Shown: positions 34,407-43,711, counted from the first letter of the stretch. The stretch: DNA of 64,000 nucleotides from Rhodospira trueperi (GCF_900101965.1 NZ_FNAP01000001.1:496001-560000), one strand, 5' to 3'. Notes: generated by a model not told the origin, from the sequence alone. Translations and numbers: made by a program.

Positions 34407-35195
34407 ATGGCCTCCGCCCAGACCATGCCCAGCGCAGACGATATCGACCGCGAAATCGAGGCCGAATTCCTGGATGACGCTCGGAACGCGCTCAACAAGA
34501 TCCAGGTGGAACTGGAAAACGTCCGATCCGGGGCGACGACGGGACATCAAGCCGTTGCGAAACTGCGCTCCGTCGTCCGCTCTCTGAACGCCCAGGCGCC
34601 GTCCGGCGTCATGCCGAGCGCCCGAATGGTGCTGCGGCGCATGGACGAGTACCTTGGGCCGCTGGAGAACGTGACTCCGGCTCACGTCGATGACATCCAA
34701 GCCTTCGCCGACCGTTTTGAGGATGCGCTTGAGGGACGTATGGAAGGGGCGGAGGCCACCGCCCGCGTCGTCCGCGAACTCCCCATCAAGCGCACATTCG
34801 ATATCGATTTCGATGTCGTGGTCCCGCGTCCGGTCGAGGTTCTGCTCGTGCTGCGGGACCGGGCCGGTGCCCATCTGGTGGAACGGGAACTGGCCGCATG
34901 TGGGCTGCGCAGCACCAACGTACGCATTCCTTTCGAGGCCTTCGAGCAGGCGTTCCGAGCCCGACCCGACTTGATTGTCGCCGGTCAGGAGATCGGCGAG
35001 ATCACCGGCGTGGATCTGGCCTGCGCGTTCACGGCGATGCCACACACCCGCGACATCCCCTTCGCCCTGCTGAGCAGTTACGAATGGGGCCATCCGGCGC
35101 TGAAGGATCTGCCGCCCCGGGCCGCGCTGCTGAAGAAGGGTCCGCGCTTCGGCGACGATCTCGCGCTGGCCTTGACCCGGTTCGGTATTCTTTAA
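34407..35195 (+). CDS. Degenerate Hpt-like and receiver-like two-domain protein
   Basis: A 262-residue protein. The N-terminal about 120 residues look like a histidine-phosphotransfer helical bundle (DREIEAEFLDDARNALNKIQ, then HQAVAKLRSVVRSLNAQAPS), but no His sits where the Hpt H-x-x-K-G site should be. The C-terminal half looks like a receiver domain (VEVLLVLRDRAGAHLVEREL, PDLIVAGQEIGEITGVDLA, DIPFALLSSY, AALLKKG) in which the phosphoacceptor Asp position is Gly193; the conserved Lys is kept. It cannot be phosphorylated in the usual way. ATG 34407 has GGGGAAGGA ahead of it. Position after cheZ suggests a role in chemotaxis or motility signalling; this is inference. Confidence 0.65.
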   Translation: MASAQTMPSADDIDREIEAEFLDDARNALNKIQVELENVRSGATTGHQAVAKLRSVVRSLNAQAPSGVMPSARMVLRRMDEYLGPLENVTPAHVDDIQAFADRFEDALEGRMEGAEATARVVRELPIKRTFDIDFDVVVPRPVEVLLVLRDRAGAHLVERELAACGLRSTNVRIPFEAFEQAFRARPDLIVAGQEIGEITGVDLACAFTAMPHTRDIPFALLSSYEWGHPALKDLPPRAALLKKGPRFGDDLALALTRFGIL

Positions 35196-35209
35196 GGCAG
35201 GACAATGGG

Positions 35210-35788
35210 TTAGAATGAGGAGTTCGGTTCCAGTAGGAACGCATCCTCCTCCGGCGTTGATGCCCTTCCCAGAATCGTGTTTCGATGCGGGAATCGTCCG
35301 AACCGGGCGATGATCTCCTGATGGCGGAGCGCGAATTTGTGCGCATCCTCCAGGCCGAGCCGTTCATAAAGCGCCAGCGAACGGTCCTGTTCGACTGGGT
35401 CCTCCGAATGCTGGAACGGCATGTACAGGAACAGCCGCTCTAGCGGTCCGAGAGTGTGGTCGTGCCCGTCCCGGATCGCCTGCTTGGCCACCTCCAGCGC
35501 CTTGGCGTCGGTGGCGAAAGCCCTGGGCGTGCCCCGGAAAATGTTGCGCGGAACCTGATCGAGCAGCAGGATCAGCGCCAAGGCCCCCGGCGCAGACGCA
35601 GCCCAGGCATCGTATTCGCCCCACGCCGCGCGGTCGTGATCCGACGCGAAACGGTCGCGCATCCCGGCGTCGAAGGTGTCCGATTTCTGAAACCACTCCG
35701 GCCGGAACTGATTATGGTGGGGATCTCCGGGCGCCCCGAACCAGAATTCGAGCACCGCCCGCGCGGTGGGATCGACAGAGACAGTCAT
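35210..35788 (-). CDS. DUF924 family protein
   Basis: A 192-residue protein matching DUF924 along its length ([80 protein letters not shown]). The fold is a tetratricopeptide-like helical array; function is unknown. The ATG start at 35788 has AAGGGGGG upstream and shares its bases with the lipB start on the opposite strand. Confidence 0.85.
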   Translation of the reverse strand: MTVSVDPTARAVLEFWFGAPGDPHHNQFRPEWFQKSDTFDAGMRDRFASDHDRAAWGEYDAWAASAPGALALILLLDQVPRNIFRGTPRAFATDAKALEVAKQAIRDGHDHTLGPLERLFLYMPFQHSEDPVEQDRSLALYERLGLEDAHKFALRHQEIIARFGRFPHRNTILGRASTPEEDAFLLEPNSSF

Positions 35789-36458
35789 GTGCAGCCCCCC
35801 TTGTTCTCAGTTGCCGGAATGGCGGGTCTCCGCCGCCCCCGTCCCCTATCCCCAGGCCGTGTCCACGATGGAGACCCACGTTGCGGCCATCCGTTCCGGT
35901 ACGGCGCCGGAACTGGTCTGGCTGCTGGAGCATCCGCCGCTCTACACCGCCGGCACCAGCGCCCGTCCGGAGGATCTGGTGATGCCGGATCGCTTCCCTG
36001 TTTATCCGACCGGACGGGGCGGACAATACACCTATCATGGCCCCGGCCAACGGGTCGCCTACGTTCTGCTCGATCTGGCGCGGCGGAACCGGGACGTCCG
36101 GTGTCACGTTCATCGCCTTGAGGACTGGTTGATCCGAACGCTGGCCCGCTTCGACGTCGCCGCCGAGCGGCGGGACGGCCGCGTCGGGCTCTGGGTGGTC
36201 CGCGACGACGGGCGCGAGGACAAAATCGCCGCCATCGGCGTGCGGGTGCGCCGCTGGGTGACCTTTCACGGCATCGCCCTGAACGTCGCCCCCGACCTGA
36301 GCCACTACGCCGGAATCGTTCCCTGCGGCATCCGCGAGCATGGGGTGACCAGCCTGCGCGACCTGGGGTTGTCCGCAACGCTCGAGCAGGTGGACACCGC
36401 TCTGAAGGAGACGTTTCCCGCCGTGTTCCCGCCGCCCGGGCCGGCGCCGCCCCCGTGA
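35787..36458 (+). CDS. lipB: Octanoyl-(acyl-carrier-protein) transferase
   Basis: A 223-residue enzyme that moves octanoyl groups from ACP to the lipoyl domains of 2-oxoacid dehydrogenases and GcvH, the first step of lipoate assembly. Family motifs are [36 protein letters not shown], the catalytic Lys region [20 protein letters not shown] and the catalytic Cys in [15 protein letters not shown]. The same window encodes SucB, which needs lipoylation. Start ATG 35787 overlaps the DUF924 start; TTG 35811 is an alternative. It converges on trmJ with seven bases between stops. Confidence 0.93.
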   Translation: MCSPPCSQLPEWRVSAAPVPYPQAVSTMETHVAAIRSGTAPELVWLLEHPPLYTAGTSARPEDLVMPDRFPVYPTGRGGQYTYHGPGQRVAYVLLDLARRNRDVRCHVHRLEDWLIRTLARFDVAAERRDGRVGLWVVRDDGREDKIAAIGVRVRRWVTFHGIALNVAPDLSHYAGIVPCGIREHGVTSLRDLGLSATLEQVDTALKETFPAVFPPPGPAPPP

Positions 36459-36465
36459 CCCGGGT

Positions 36466-37263
36466 CTATTCCTCGTTGTCTCCCGCCCAGGGAGTCGGCA
36501 CGCCACCCTCGACCCGCTTGGGCCGGTCGGGTCGGCGTCCCCAGCGCAGTTCCTTGACCACGCCGTGCAGGGTGCGCACCTCCGGCACCGTCAGGTCGGC
36601 GCGCCCGAACAGACTGCGCAGGTTGCGAACCATGCCGGGGCGTTTGTCGGCGTTCCTGAGGAAGCCGCAGGCATCCAGTTCCGCCTCCAGATGGCGGAAG
36701 AACGTCATCAGCATGGCCCGGTCGGCCTTTTCGGCACCACTGGCGCTCAACTCGACCGGGGGGCGGTCAATCCCGGCCTGGAACCACTCATAGCCCACCA
36801 ATAGCACTGCCTGGGCAAGGTTGAGCGAGGAGTGCGCCGGGTTCAGCGGCACCTCGACCACCGCGTCGGCCATCGCGACGTCATCGTTCTCCAGCCCGGT
36901 GCGCTCCGGACCGAAGAGCACCGCGCAGCGTTCCCCCCGCCCGGCGGCGTCCCGAATCACCCCGGCTGCGTGGCGGGGCGTCATCACGGGCTTGATCATC
37001 TCGCGGCGGCGCGCCGTGGTGGCGTAAACGCGGTGGCAATCGGCCAACGCCGCCTCGGTCGAGTCATAGGCCCGGGCCTGACGCAACACGGCCTCGGCCC
37101 CAGACGCGGCGGCAATCGCCTTGTCCGCCAGCCAGTCCTCGCGCGGCATCACCATCCTGAGATCGGTCAGGGCACAGTTCATCATCGCCCGCGCCGCCGT
37201 GCCGACGTTCTCGGCCAGTTGCGGACGTACCAGAACGATGCTCGGCGTGTCCGGCGGCATCAT
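36466..37263 (-). CDS. trmJ: tRNA (cytidine/uridine-2'-O-)-methyltransferase TrmJ-like
   Basis: A 265-residue SPOUT RNA methyltransferase of the TrmJ type, which 2'-O-methylates position 32 of certain tRNAs. Motifs: SIVLVRPQLAENVGTAARAM, the trefoil-knot region CAVLFGPERTGLENDDVAM and EVPLNPAHSSLNLAQAVLLV. A C-terminal extension of about 90 residues is the normal TrmJ dimerisation/RNA-binding part. Its start overlaps the stop of hpnG, so it is read at the end of the hopanoid transcript, an uncommon partner. Confidence 0.9.
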   Translation of the reverse strand: MMPPDTPSIVLVRPQLAENVGTAARAMMNCALTDLRMVMPREDWLADKAIAAASGAEAVLRQARAYDSTEAALADCHRVYATTARRREMIKPVMTPRHAAGVIRDAAGRGERCAVLFGPERTGLENDDVAMADAVVEVPLNPAHSSLNLAQAVLLVGYEWFQAGIDRPPVELSASGAEKADRAMLMTFFRHLEAELDACGFLRNADKRPGMVRNLRSLFGRADLTVPEVRTLHGVVKELRWGRRPDRPKRVEGGVPTPWAGDNEE

Positions 37264-37961
37264 GTCCCCGGCCCCGACGGACAGACCGCCCGGCAGGCTT
37301 CGGCCAGCGAAGCCTCCGCCGCCGCGTTACGGCGCGCCAGCCGGATGAGGGTCGGCAGTCGCCATGGCCCGAGCAGGATGCGCCGCGCCGCCACGGCGGC
37401 GTTCGGGCTTCCGTCGCGGTTCAGCACGCCGGCCAGCCAAGGCGGCAACGTATCGCCGGCAGTATCAGCCACGGCGCGCACGACGAGGAACGGGACCCTA
37501 GCCTCGGCGGCAACGCGGGCGACGGCGTGGCTTTCCATATCCACGGCGACAGCGCCGGTACGGGCGGCGAGGTGGTGCTTGCCGGAGAGCGACCCGACGG
37601 CGCGATCCGATCCGAGAAGGGCGCCCGTGTTGTAGGCCGTGCCCGACGGCGCGGCGGCCATGACGGCGGCGTGCCAGGCAGCATCCACCAGCCAGGATTC
37701 TCCGTCGTCGTGCCGGTTGACCACGCGGGTCGGAAGGATGACGTCGCCGGGCCGTAGGGCGGGATCCAGCGCCCCGCAGATGCCCGCGCTGACCAGGGCG
37801 CGCGCACCGGCCTCCAGCAGGCCACGAGCGGCGGCCTCCGCCTTCTCCGCTCCGGGGCCGTCGCAGCGCGCCAGCAGACCGGGCACACCCTCCACCACGC
37901 GGCGTTCCCCGGTCAGGCCGGTGACCACACCAATCGGTTGCTCTGCGGCGGGAACGGGCAC
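37260..37961 (-). CDS. hpnG: Hopanoid-associated nucleoside phosphorylase HpnG
   Basis: A 233-residue phosphorylase of the MTA/SAH-nucleosidase fold (ALVSAGICGALDPALRPGDV, GAVAVDMESHAVARVAAEAR, VRAVADTAGDTLPPWLAGV). In hopanoid producers HpnG releases adenine from adenosylhopane to give ribosylhopane. It follows shc directly with a seven-base gap, consistent with this role; hpnH, which makes adenosylhopane, is not in this window. Confidence 0.88.
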   Translation of the reverse strand: MPVPAAEQPIGVVTGLTGERRVVEGVPGLLARCDGPGAEKAEAAARGLLEAGARALVSAGICGALDPALRPGDVILPTRVVNRHDDGESWLVDAAWHAAVMAAAPSGTAYNTGALLGSDRAVGSLSGKHHLAARTGAVAVDMESHAVARVAAEARVPFLVVRAVADTAGDTLPPWLAGVLNRDGSPNAAVAARRILLGPWRLPTLIRLARRNAAAEASLAEACRAVCPSGPGT

Positions 37962-37968
37962 GGCGGGC

Positions 37969-40068
37969 TTACAGCCCCCACTGCACGCGCTTGGAGTTGC
38001 CGCGCGTCAGGTTGCGATAGCGCGACAGCGCCCACAGCGGGAAGAACGCCGGATAGCCGTGATACTTCAGGTAGAAGATGCGCGGGAAACCGACAGCGTT
38101 GTAAAGCTCTTCGTTCCAGCGCCCGCCCTGGCGCGGGGCCGCCATCAGGTATTCGATTCCGCGCCGAACGGCGTCGCTTTCCACCTCACCGGCGGCCATC
38201 AGGCCGAGCAGCGCCCAGGACGTCTGCGACGGGGTGGACGCCTTGACGAAGTCGCGCTTGTCCGGCCAGTAGCTCTCGCAGCCCTCGCCCCAGCCGCCGT
38301 CCGCCTGCTGACGCCGATGCAGCCACGCCACGGCGGCGCGGATGTGCGGTGCCTGCGGGTCCTCGCCTACGGCATTGAAGGCGGCCAGCGCCGACCATGT
38401 GCCGTAGATGTAGTTCGTGCCCCAGCGGCCGAACCACGATCCGTCCGGCTCCTGTTCCTTGCGAAGGTAATCGAGCGCTCGGGCGATCACCGGGTGGTCG
38501 CGGTCGTACCCCACCTGGGCCAGGAACCCGACGCACCGGGCCGTCACGTCCACCGTGGGCGGGTCCAGCAAGGCGCCATGATCAGCGAACGGAATGTGGT
38601 TGAGCACGTAGTATTCGTTGTCGGCGTCGAACGCCCCCCAGCCGCCGTTCTTTGATTGCAGGCCGATGATCCATTCTGCGGCCCGGCTGATGGCTTCCTT
38701 GTTCGCCGGGTCCCGGGCGCGGTCCAGCAGGATGCCGACCACGGCGGTATCGTCGACATCGGGAAAATGGGCGTTGTTGTACTGGAACGCCCAGCCGCCG
38801 GGCCGGACATCGGGCTTCCACTCCTTGTAGTCGCCCACGGTGTCCAGGATCTGCCGGTCGCGCAGCCACGCACAGGCATTGGACACGGCGGCGTCGCGCT
38901 CCGCCGTGGTGCGGCGGTCGGCGCCCAGGCCCAAAGCACTGGTCTCCTGCATGGCCAGCGAGGCCAAACCGGTATCCCACACCGGCGACAGGCACGGCTG
39001 AACATAGGCATGGTCGCCCTTGTGGACCACCAGACCGTCCACCGCCTTGCGGGCCAAGACAACACTGGGATGATCCTTCGGATACCCCAGGATGTGATAG
39101 ACCATCAGGCAGTTGGCGATGGCCGGATAGATGCCGCCCAGACCATCCACGCCATTCAGCCGTTCCTCGACGAAGCTCAGAGCCTTTTCCGTCGCACGCT
39201 GTTCCACGGCGGCCGGAAACAACGGCTCGAACAGGCGCGCCACCGCGTCGATTTTCAGCAACGCCTCGCCCATCCAGTGCCCGGTCGGGTTGCTGTGGTA
39301 CTTGCGCTCCTTCTCCGGCGGCGTGACGAAGAGTTCAGGAATACCGATGCCACGCGGGTTCTCTGCGCGGGCGCGCCGCGAGTACAGCACGAACAGGGGC
39401 ACCATGACGGTGCGCGACCAGTACGAGACCTTGTTCATGTGGAACGGGAACCAACGCGGCAGCAACACCGCCTCGACCCGCGCCACCGGACAGGCCCGCC
39501 AGGGCACCTGCCCGAACATGGCCAGGGTGTAGCGGGTGAAGACGTTGGACTTCGCCGCACCGCCCCGTTCCAGGATGGCCTCGCGGGCGCGGACCATGTG
39601 CGGCGCGTCCGGATCGTCGCCGGTCAGCTTGAGCGCGTAATAGGCCTTGACCGACGCGCTCATGTCGAAATCACCGTCGTGGAACAACGGCCAGCCGCCG
39701 TGCGGTCCCTGGAGCCGACGCAGATAAACGGCGATCTTCCGCTCAAGATCGTCGTCGATCTCGTCGAGGAAATGATTCAACAGAATGAACTCGGCCGGGA
39801 TGGTGGCGTCGGCCTCCAACTCGAAAATCCAATGACCGTCGCCGTCCTGCCGGTCGCGCAGCCAACCCGCCGCCTCGTCAATCACGGCGTCAAGATCGAC
39901 GCCCTCGGCGTCGTCCGCAGCCACCGACGACGGAGCCGACACGTCGCGCAAATGGGAAGTTCCGCCGTGCGCGGAGCCGGCGACGGACTGCGACAGGAAG
40001 GGAGAAGACGACAGAGTTTCGTCAATGAAAGGCGTGTTCCGCAGGGAATGGTTCATTTGTGACGGCAT
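37969..40068 (-). CDS. shc: Squalene-hopene cyclase
   Basis: A 699-residue monotopic membrane cyclase that folds squalene into hopene or diplopterol. The catalytic DXDD motif is DVDDTA (Asp437, Asp439, Asp440). Repeated QW-type motifs are seen, for example DGDGHWIFELE, QGPHGGWPLF and QADGGWGEGC. There is an N-terminal extension of about 60 residues rich in Ser. ATG 40068 is chosen; ATG 40056 is also possible. The gene is separated from hpnE by 327 bp, unlike the tightly packed genes upstream, so it may have its own promoter. Confidence 0.96.
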   Translation of the reverse strand: MPSQMNHSLRNTPFIDETLSSSPFLSQSVAGSAHGGTSHLRDVSAPSSVAADDAEGVDLDAVIDEAAGWLRDRQDGDGHWIFELEADATIPAEFILLNHFLDEIDDDLERKIAVYLRRLQGPHGGWPLFHDGDFDMSASVKAYYALKLTGDDPDAPHMVRAREAILERGGAAKSNVFTRYTLAMFGQVPWRACPVARVEAVLLPRWFPFHMNKVSYWSRTVMVPLFVLYSRRARAENPRGIGIPELFVTPPEKERKYHSNPTGHWMGEALLKIDAVARLFEPLFPAAVEQRATEKALSFVEERLNGVDGLGGIYPAIANCLMVYHILGYPKDHPSVVLARKAVDGLVVHKGDHAYVQPCLSPVWDTGLASLAMQETSALGLGADRRTTAERDAAVSNACAWLRDRQILDTVGDYKEWKPDVRPGGWAFQYNNAHFPDVDDTAVVGILLDRARDPANKEAISRAAEWIIGLQSKNGGWGAFDADNEYYVLNHIPFADHGALLDPPTVDVTARCVGFLAQVGYDRDHPVIARALDYLRKEQEPDGSWFGRWGTNYIYGTWSALAAFNAVGEDPQAPHIRAAVAWLHRRQQADGGWGEGCESYWPDKRDFVKASTPSQTSWALLGLMAAGEVESDAVRRGIEYLMAAPRQGGRWNEELYNAVGFPRIFYLKYHGYPAFFPLWALSRYRNLTRGNSKRVQWGL

Positions 40069-40200
40069 TCTCTTGACTGGCCCTTCACTGGCACGATGGC
40101 GAAACGACAGCCGAACAGCGACGCGGTGCGAGGATGCCCCCCGATCCAACCCCTGTCACCAGACCTGTTCCCGCACGACCCAAACCGGACGAACCCCTTA

Positions 40201-40290
40201 GACAAGACCCGTATGGTAAGGTCTGAAAGAGTCCTTCAACAGAAGGCCATGCACTCGTTCCGATATCCCCACAAGCATACGGGTCTTGTC
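40201..40290. repeat. Perfect 15-bp inverted repeat with 60-base spacer, between hpnE and shc
   Basis: GACAAGACCCGTATG at 40201-40215 is the exact reverse complement of CATACGGGTCTTGTC at 40276-40290. Pairing would give a long stem with a 60-base loop. It sits in the 327-bp gap 40069-40395 that otherwise shows no gene. It could be a small mobile-element remnant or a leader structure for shc; no U-run follows either arm. Confidence 0.9.
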
Positions 40291-40395
40291 CGGTGACCCG
40301 CTCCCGAGGGAATTTTCAACAACACCGCGACAGCACTTCGGGCGTGATTGTTACTCGAACTCAAAGGATTTTTTGGACTGACAGCCCCGCCCGCG

Positions 40396-41670
40396 TCAAG
40401 AACCGCGTTGCAGTGCAACGACAGATTTAGCCGCCGTGTGACCGGAACGCACCGCCCCCTCGATGGTCGCCGGCAGCCCGGTATCCGTCCAATCGCCCGC
40501 CAGAAAAAGGTTGCGCAGCGGCCCACGGGGGCCGGGACGTCGGCCCACCTGATCCGGCGTCTGGGCGAACGTGGCCCGCTTTTCCTTGATAACGCGCACC
40601 GGCGGAACCGGCGTATCCGCCGGCAAGCCCAGGGCCCGGCGCACCTCCGGCCAGACGGGCGCGGCCATGCTGTCCGGCGGGAGGTCCAGCAGGGAGTCCG
40701 CCGCGCTGATGGTTACCGAAGCCACATCCCCGCGCACGAACAGCCACTCTCCCGTCCCCCCCAGCAGGCCCAGCGGCTGCGCGATCCGACGGGGCGCCGA
40801 CGGCAGACGGAAGTGCACGTTGATGATCGAACGGAATTCGTTCGGCGCCTTCAGGCCCGGCAGAAGCAGGCTCGCCGTCCAGGGAGGGACGGCCAACACC
40901 ACGGCCTCCTCCGCCGCCACCTGCTCGGCGTCGTCTTGAAAGATCAGGCGGGAGACGCGCCCGTCGGTCACCTCAAGGTCCTTCAGTCGACGGCCGAACC
41001 GCACCTCCGCGTTCCAGTGCGCCAAACGCTTCAGGGCCGGCCGGACGAACGCCTCGCTCAGCCCCTCGCGCGCCCAGAGCGGCCGCGCCGCCCACCCGCC
41101 GCGACCGAAGGTCTCCCGCAGAACCGGCCACAGCAGGCGCGCCTGCCCCAGCTCGGCCTCGGTGTTCAGCGCCGACACCGCCAGGGGCCGCCAGAACCGG
41201 TCATAGAGGGGACCCGTGTCCCCCAGCACCTCGGCCACCGTGGCGTCCGGACGCGCGCGCGCCAACCGCAGCCCGGAGAGGTAGTCGCGCGCCCGCGTAT
41301 CGGGAACACGCCGGGCCGGATCGAACACCCAACTCGGCCACAGGCCGTGGCCCGCCCGCACCATCCAACGCCGCCCGTCCGACAGGTCCAGGAAGGGGAA
41401 CCGCGTCTCGCGCGGCCCGACCAGCTGATCGCGGGCGCCGATGTGGTCGAGGAACCGGAACACCGAGCGGTTACCCGCCAGCAGCAAGTGCGAGCCGTTG
41501 TCGATCACCCGCTCAAGGCGGGCGTCGCGGAAGGACCGGGCCCGCCCGCCGGCATGGCCGGCGGCCTCGTACACGCTCACCGGTCGACCCTTGCGCGCCA
41601 GGGCCACGGCGCACGCCAGGCCGGCCAGCCCGGCGCCGATCACATGAACACGCGGTCCGTCTGGCGCCAT
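40396..41670 (-). CDS. hpnE: Hydroxysqualene dehydroxylase HpnE
   Basis: A 424-residue FAD-dependent enzyme that reduces hydroxysqualene to squalene. The dinucleotide-binding motif VHVIGAGLAGLACAVALARK is at the N-terminus, followed by GGRARSFRD and the C-terminal FAD contact LFLAGDWTDTGLPATIEGAV. The start overlaps the hpnD stop (ATGA), so the pair is translationally coupled. It is the third step of the HpnCDE squalene route. Confidence 0.93.
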   Translation of the reverse strand: MAPDGPRVHVIGAGLAGLACAVALARKGRPVSVYEAAGHAGGRARSFRDARLERVIDNGSHLLLAGNRSVFRFLDHIGARDQLVGPRETRFPFLDLSDGRRWMVRAGHGLWPSWVFDPARRVPDTRARDYLSGLRLARARPDATVAEVLGDTGPLYDRFWRPLAVSALNTEAELGQARLLWPVLRETFGRGGWAARPLWAREGLSEAFVRPALKRLAHWNAEVRFGRRLKDLEVTDGRVSRLIFQDDAEQVAAEEAVVLAVPPWTASLLLPGLKAPNEFRSIINVHFRLPSAPRRIAQPLGLLGGTGEWLFVRGDVASVTISAADSLLDLPPDSMAAPVWPEVRRALGLPADTPVPPVRVIKEKRATFAQTPDQVGRRPGPRGPLRNLFLAGDWTDTGLPATIEGAVRSGHTAAKSVVALQRGS

Positions 41671-42539
41671 CACAGGAACCCGTACCGCAGCGCCAGCCCA
41701 ATCTTGACCGCCTTGGGTACGGCGGGCGGCGCGTGGACCGCACCCCAGCCGCACGCCTGGAGACGGCGGAACAGGGCGTGATAGACCTCCTTCATGACCC
41801 GCGCCGGCCGCGCCGGCCCGCGCGGCAGGCGGATGAACAGCGCGTCCGCTTCGGCGAAGCGGGCCTTGGCCAGCGTCGCCAGTTCCGCGCGCACGGCCGG
41901 CACCGCCGGATGATCCAGCATGTCCGCCGCTCGGTCGGGCACCGCCGCCAGCCCGTGCGCGGCGAGCCGGTCGGCGGGCAGATAAACGCGATTTTGCCCC
42001 GCGTCCTCGGCCACGTCGCGCAGAATATTCGTCAGTTGCAGGGCGTTGCCCACGGCCGCTGCCAGGGCCGGACTGTCGACCGGCGGAATGCCGAACACCG
42101 GATTGGACAACCGGCCGACGGCGCAAGCCACGCGGTCGCAGTACAAGGCCAGCGTCTCCAGGTCCGGAATGCGGACGGACGGCGGGGCGTCCATGGCCAT
42201 GCCGTCGAGCACGGCCTGGAAATCCGCCTCCGCACAACCGAACCGACCGACCGTCCAGGCCAAGGCGCGGTCGAGCGGCTCATCGGCGCGCGGTCGCCCC
42301 GCGCATACGGCGGCCACGCGGTCACGCCAGTCGTCCAGGCGCGCGCGTTTGTCGGCCTCCGGCGCCGGCTCATCGGCGATGTCGTCCACCACGCGACAGA
42401 ACGCGTAAACGGCGAACATGCCGTGGCGCCGCTCGGCCGGCAGGATGCGCATGGCTCCGCCGAAAGAAGTCCCAGCCGCCGACACGATGCGGGCGACCGT
42501 CCGCCGCGCCTCGTCGTCCAGCCCCGCCGGTTCGGTCAT
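41670..42539 (-). CDS. hpnD: Presqualene diphosphate synthase HpnD
   Basis: A 289-residue head-to-head prenyl synthase that condenses two farnesyl diphosphates to presqualene diphosphate. The first Asp-rich motif is FCRVVDDIADE and the second is LTNILRDVAEDAGQNRVYLP. The start MTEPAGLDDEARR overlaps the hpnB stop. A longer frame upstream is ignored because its sequence is low-complexity and lies within hpnB. Confidence 0.93.
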   Translation of the reverse strand: MTEPAGLDDEARRTVARIVSAAGTSFGGAMRILPAERRHGMFAVYAFCRVVDDIADEPAPEADKRARLDDWRDRVAAVCAGRPRADEPLDRALAWTVGRFGCAEADFQAVLDGMAMDAPPSVRIPDLETLALYCDRVACAVGRLSNPVFGIPPVDSPALAAAVGNALQLTNILRDVAEDAGQNRVYLPADRLAAHGLAAVPDRAADMLDHPAVPAVRAELATLAKARFAEADALFIRLPRGPARPARVMKEVYHALFRRLQACGWGAVHAPPAVPKAVKIGLALRYGFL

Positions 42540-43711
42540 CGATACACCCGTCCCTTCCAGGCCCGTCCCTGCCCCACCCAGTGCCGACGCGCCGAATCCA
42601 GCGTCATTCCACTGTACATCAACGCCGCCAGCGGCAGCGTCAGGCTGCGCCAACGTGGCATATGATACACCTTCAACGTCGGCCAGTAGGCCACGGCCAT
42701 CAACAGCCAGCCCAGCAGCCCCAGTCCGGCCGTGGTCCAGTCCCCGTTAACCAGCCCCCAGACGAAGGCGACCGGCGGCCACAGGTAGGCCAGAACCATG
42801 AACAGCATCATCAGCAGGAGATAGAAGGCCGAATTGCCGAGTTGGGTGAAGGCCGTGCGGGTGACGATGCGCCAGATCTCCCCCCGCCCTTCGTAACGAC
42901 GCAGGGAGCGGGTGCGCGTCGCCAGCCCGAGCCAGATCGAGCCCTGCGCCTTCATATTCCGCGCCAGGGCGCAATCGTCGATCAACTCGGAACGGATGGC
43001 CTCGATCCCGCCGGCAGCATCCAAGGCGTCCAGACGCGCCAGCATGCAGCCCCCCGCCGCGCCGGCGACCGAGGACTTGGGATCGTTGACGCGCGGAAAC
43101 GGGTAGAGCTTCTGGAAAAAGAACACGAACGCCGGGATCAGAATCTTTTCCCACACCGACACGCACCGCAACCGCACCATCAGTGAGACAAGCACCCGGT
43201 TCTCGCGCACCGCCCGGGCGACCAGACGGCTCAGATTGCCGGGGTTGTGCTCGATCTCCGCGTCCGTGAGCAGCACATAGCGGGCGTCCGGCGCCACCGT
43301 CCGCGCATGCTGGAGCCCCTGATAAACCGCCCACAGCTTGCCGGACCAGCCCTCCGGCAGCGGCTGGCCCTGGATCACATGCAGGCAGGCTTTCTCGTCA
43401 TCGCGTTCGGCGGCGGCGCGGGCGGCGGCGGCGGTGCCGTCGCTGCTGTTGTCGTCCACCACCACGATGGACAGCGGCCCCGGATAGTCCTGCCGCAGCA
43501 AGGAATGGACCGTGCGGCCGATGGTGAAGACCTCGTCACGCGCCGGAATGACGGCGACCACGGGCTTGGCCTCGTCGTGCGTCACACCCGCGTTATCGAG
43601 CTTCTGATCGGCGCGCCAGAACCCGCCGCGCGCCAACAACAGGCCGAGCCACACAAGGACGGCCGCCAGGGACGCCCACCCGGCCGGGGACAACGTTTCG
43701 GCGATGCCCAT
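42536..43711 (-). CDS. hpnB: Hopene-associated glycosyltransferase HpnB
   Basis: A 391-residue membrane-linked GT2 glycosyltransferase. The nucleotide-sugar site is SIVVVDDNSSDGTAAAARAA and DARYVLLTDAEIEHNPG; an N-terminal hydrophobic segment and several at the C-terminus (FYLLLMMLFMVLAYLWPP, AGLGLLGWLLMAVAYWP) anchor it. The HpnB family is found in hopanoid clusters but its reaction is not settled. It lies between hpnC and hpnD and overlaps hpnD by four bases. Confidence 0.88.
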   Translation of the reverse strand: MGIAETLSPAGWASLAAVLVWLGLLLARGGFWRADQKLDNAGVTHDEAKPVVAVIPARDEVFTIGRTVHSLLRQDYPGPLSIVVVDDNSSDGTAAAARAAAERDDEKACLHVIQGQPLPEGWSGKLWAVYQGLQHARTVAPDARYVLLTDAEIEHNPGNLSRLVARAVRENRVLVSLMVRLRCVSVWEKILIPAFVFFFQKLYPFPRVNDPKSSVAGAAGGCMLARLDALDAAGGIEAIRSELIDDCALARNMKAQGSIWLGLATRTRSLRRYEGRGEIWRIVTRTAFTQLGNSAFYLLLMMLFMVLAYLWPPVAFVWGLVNGDWTTAGLGLLGWLLMAVAYWPTLKVYHMPRWRSLTLPLAALMYSGMTLDSARRHWVGQGRAWKGRVYR

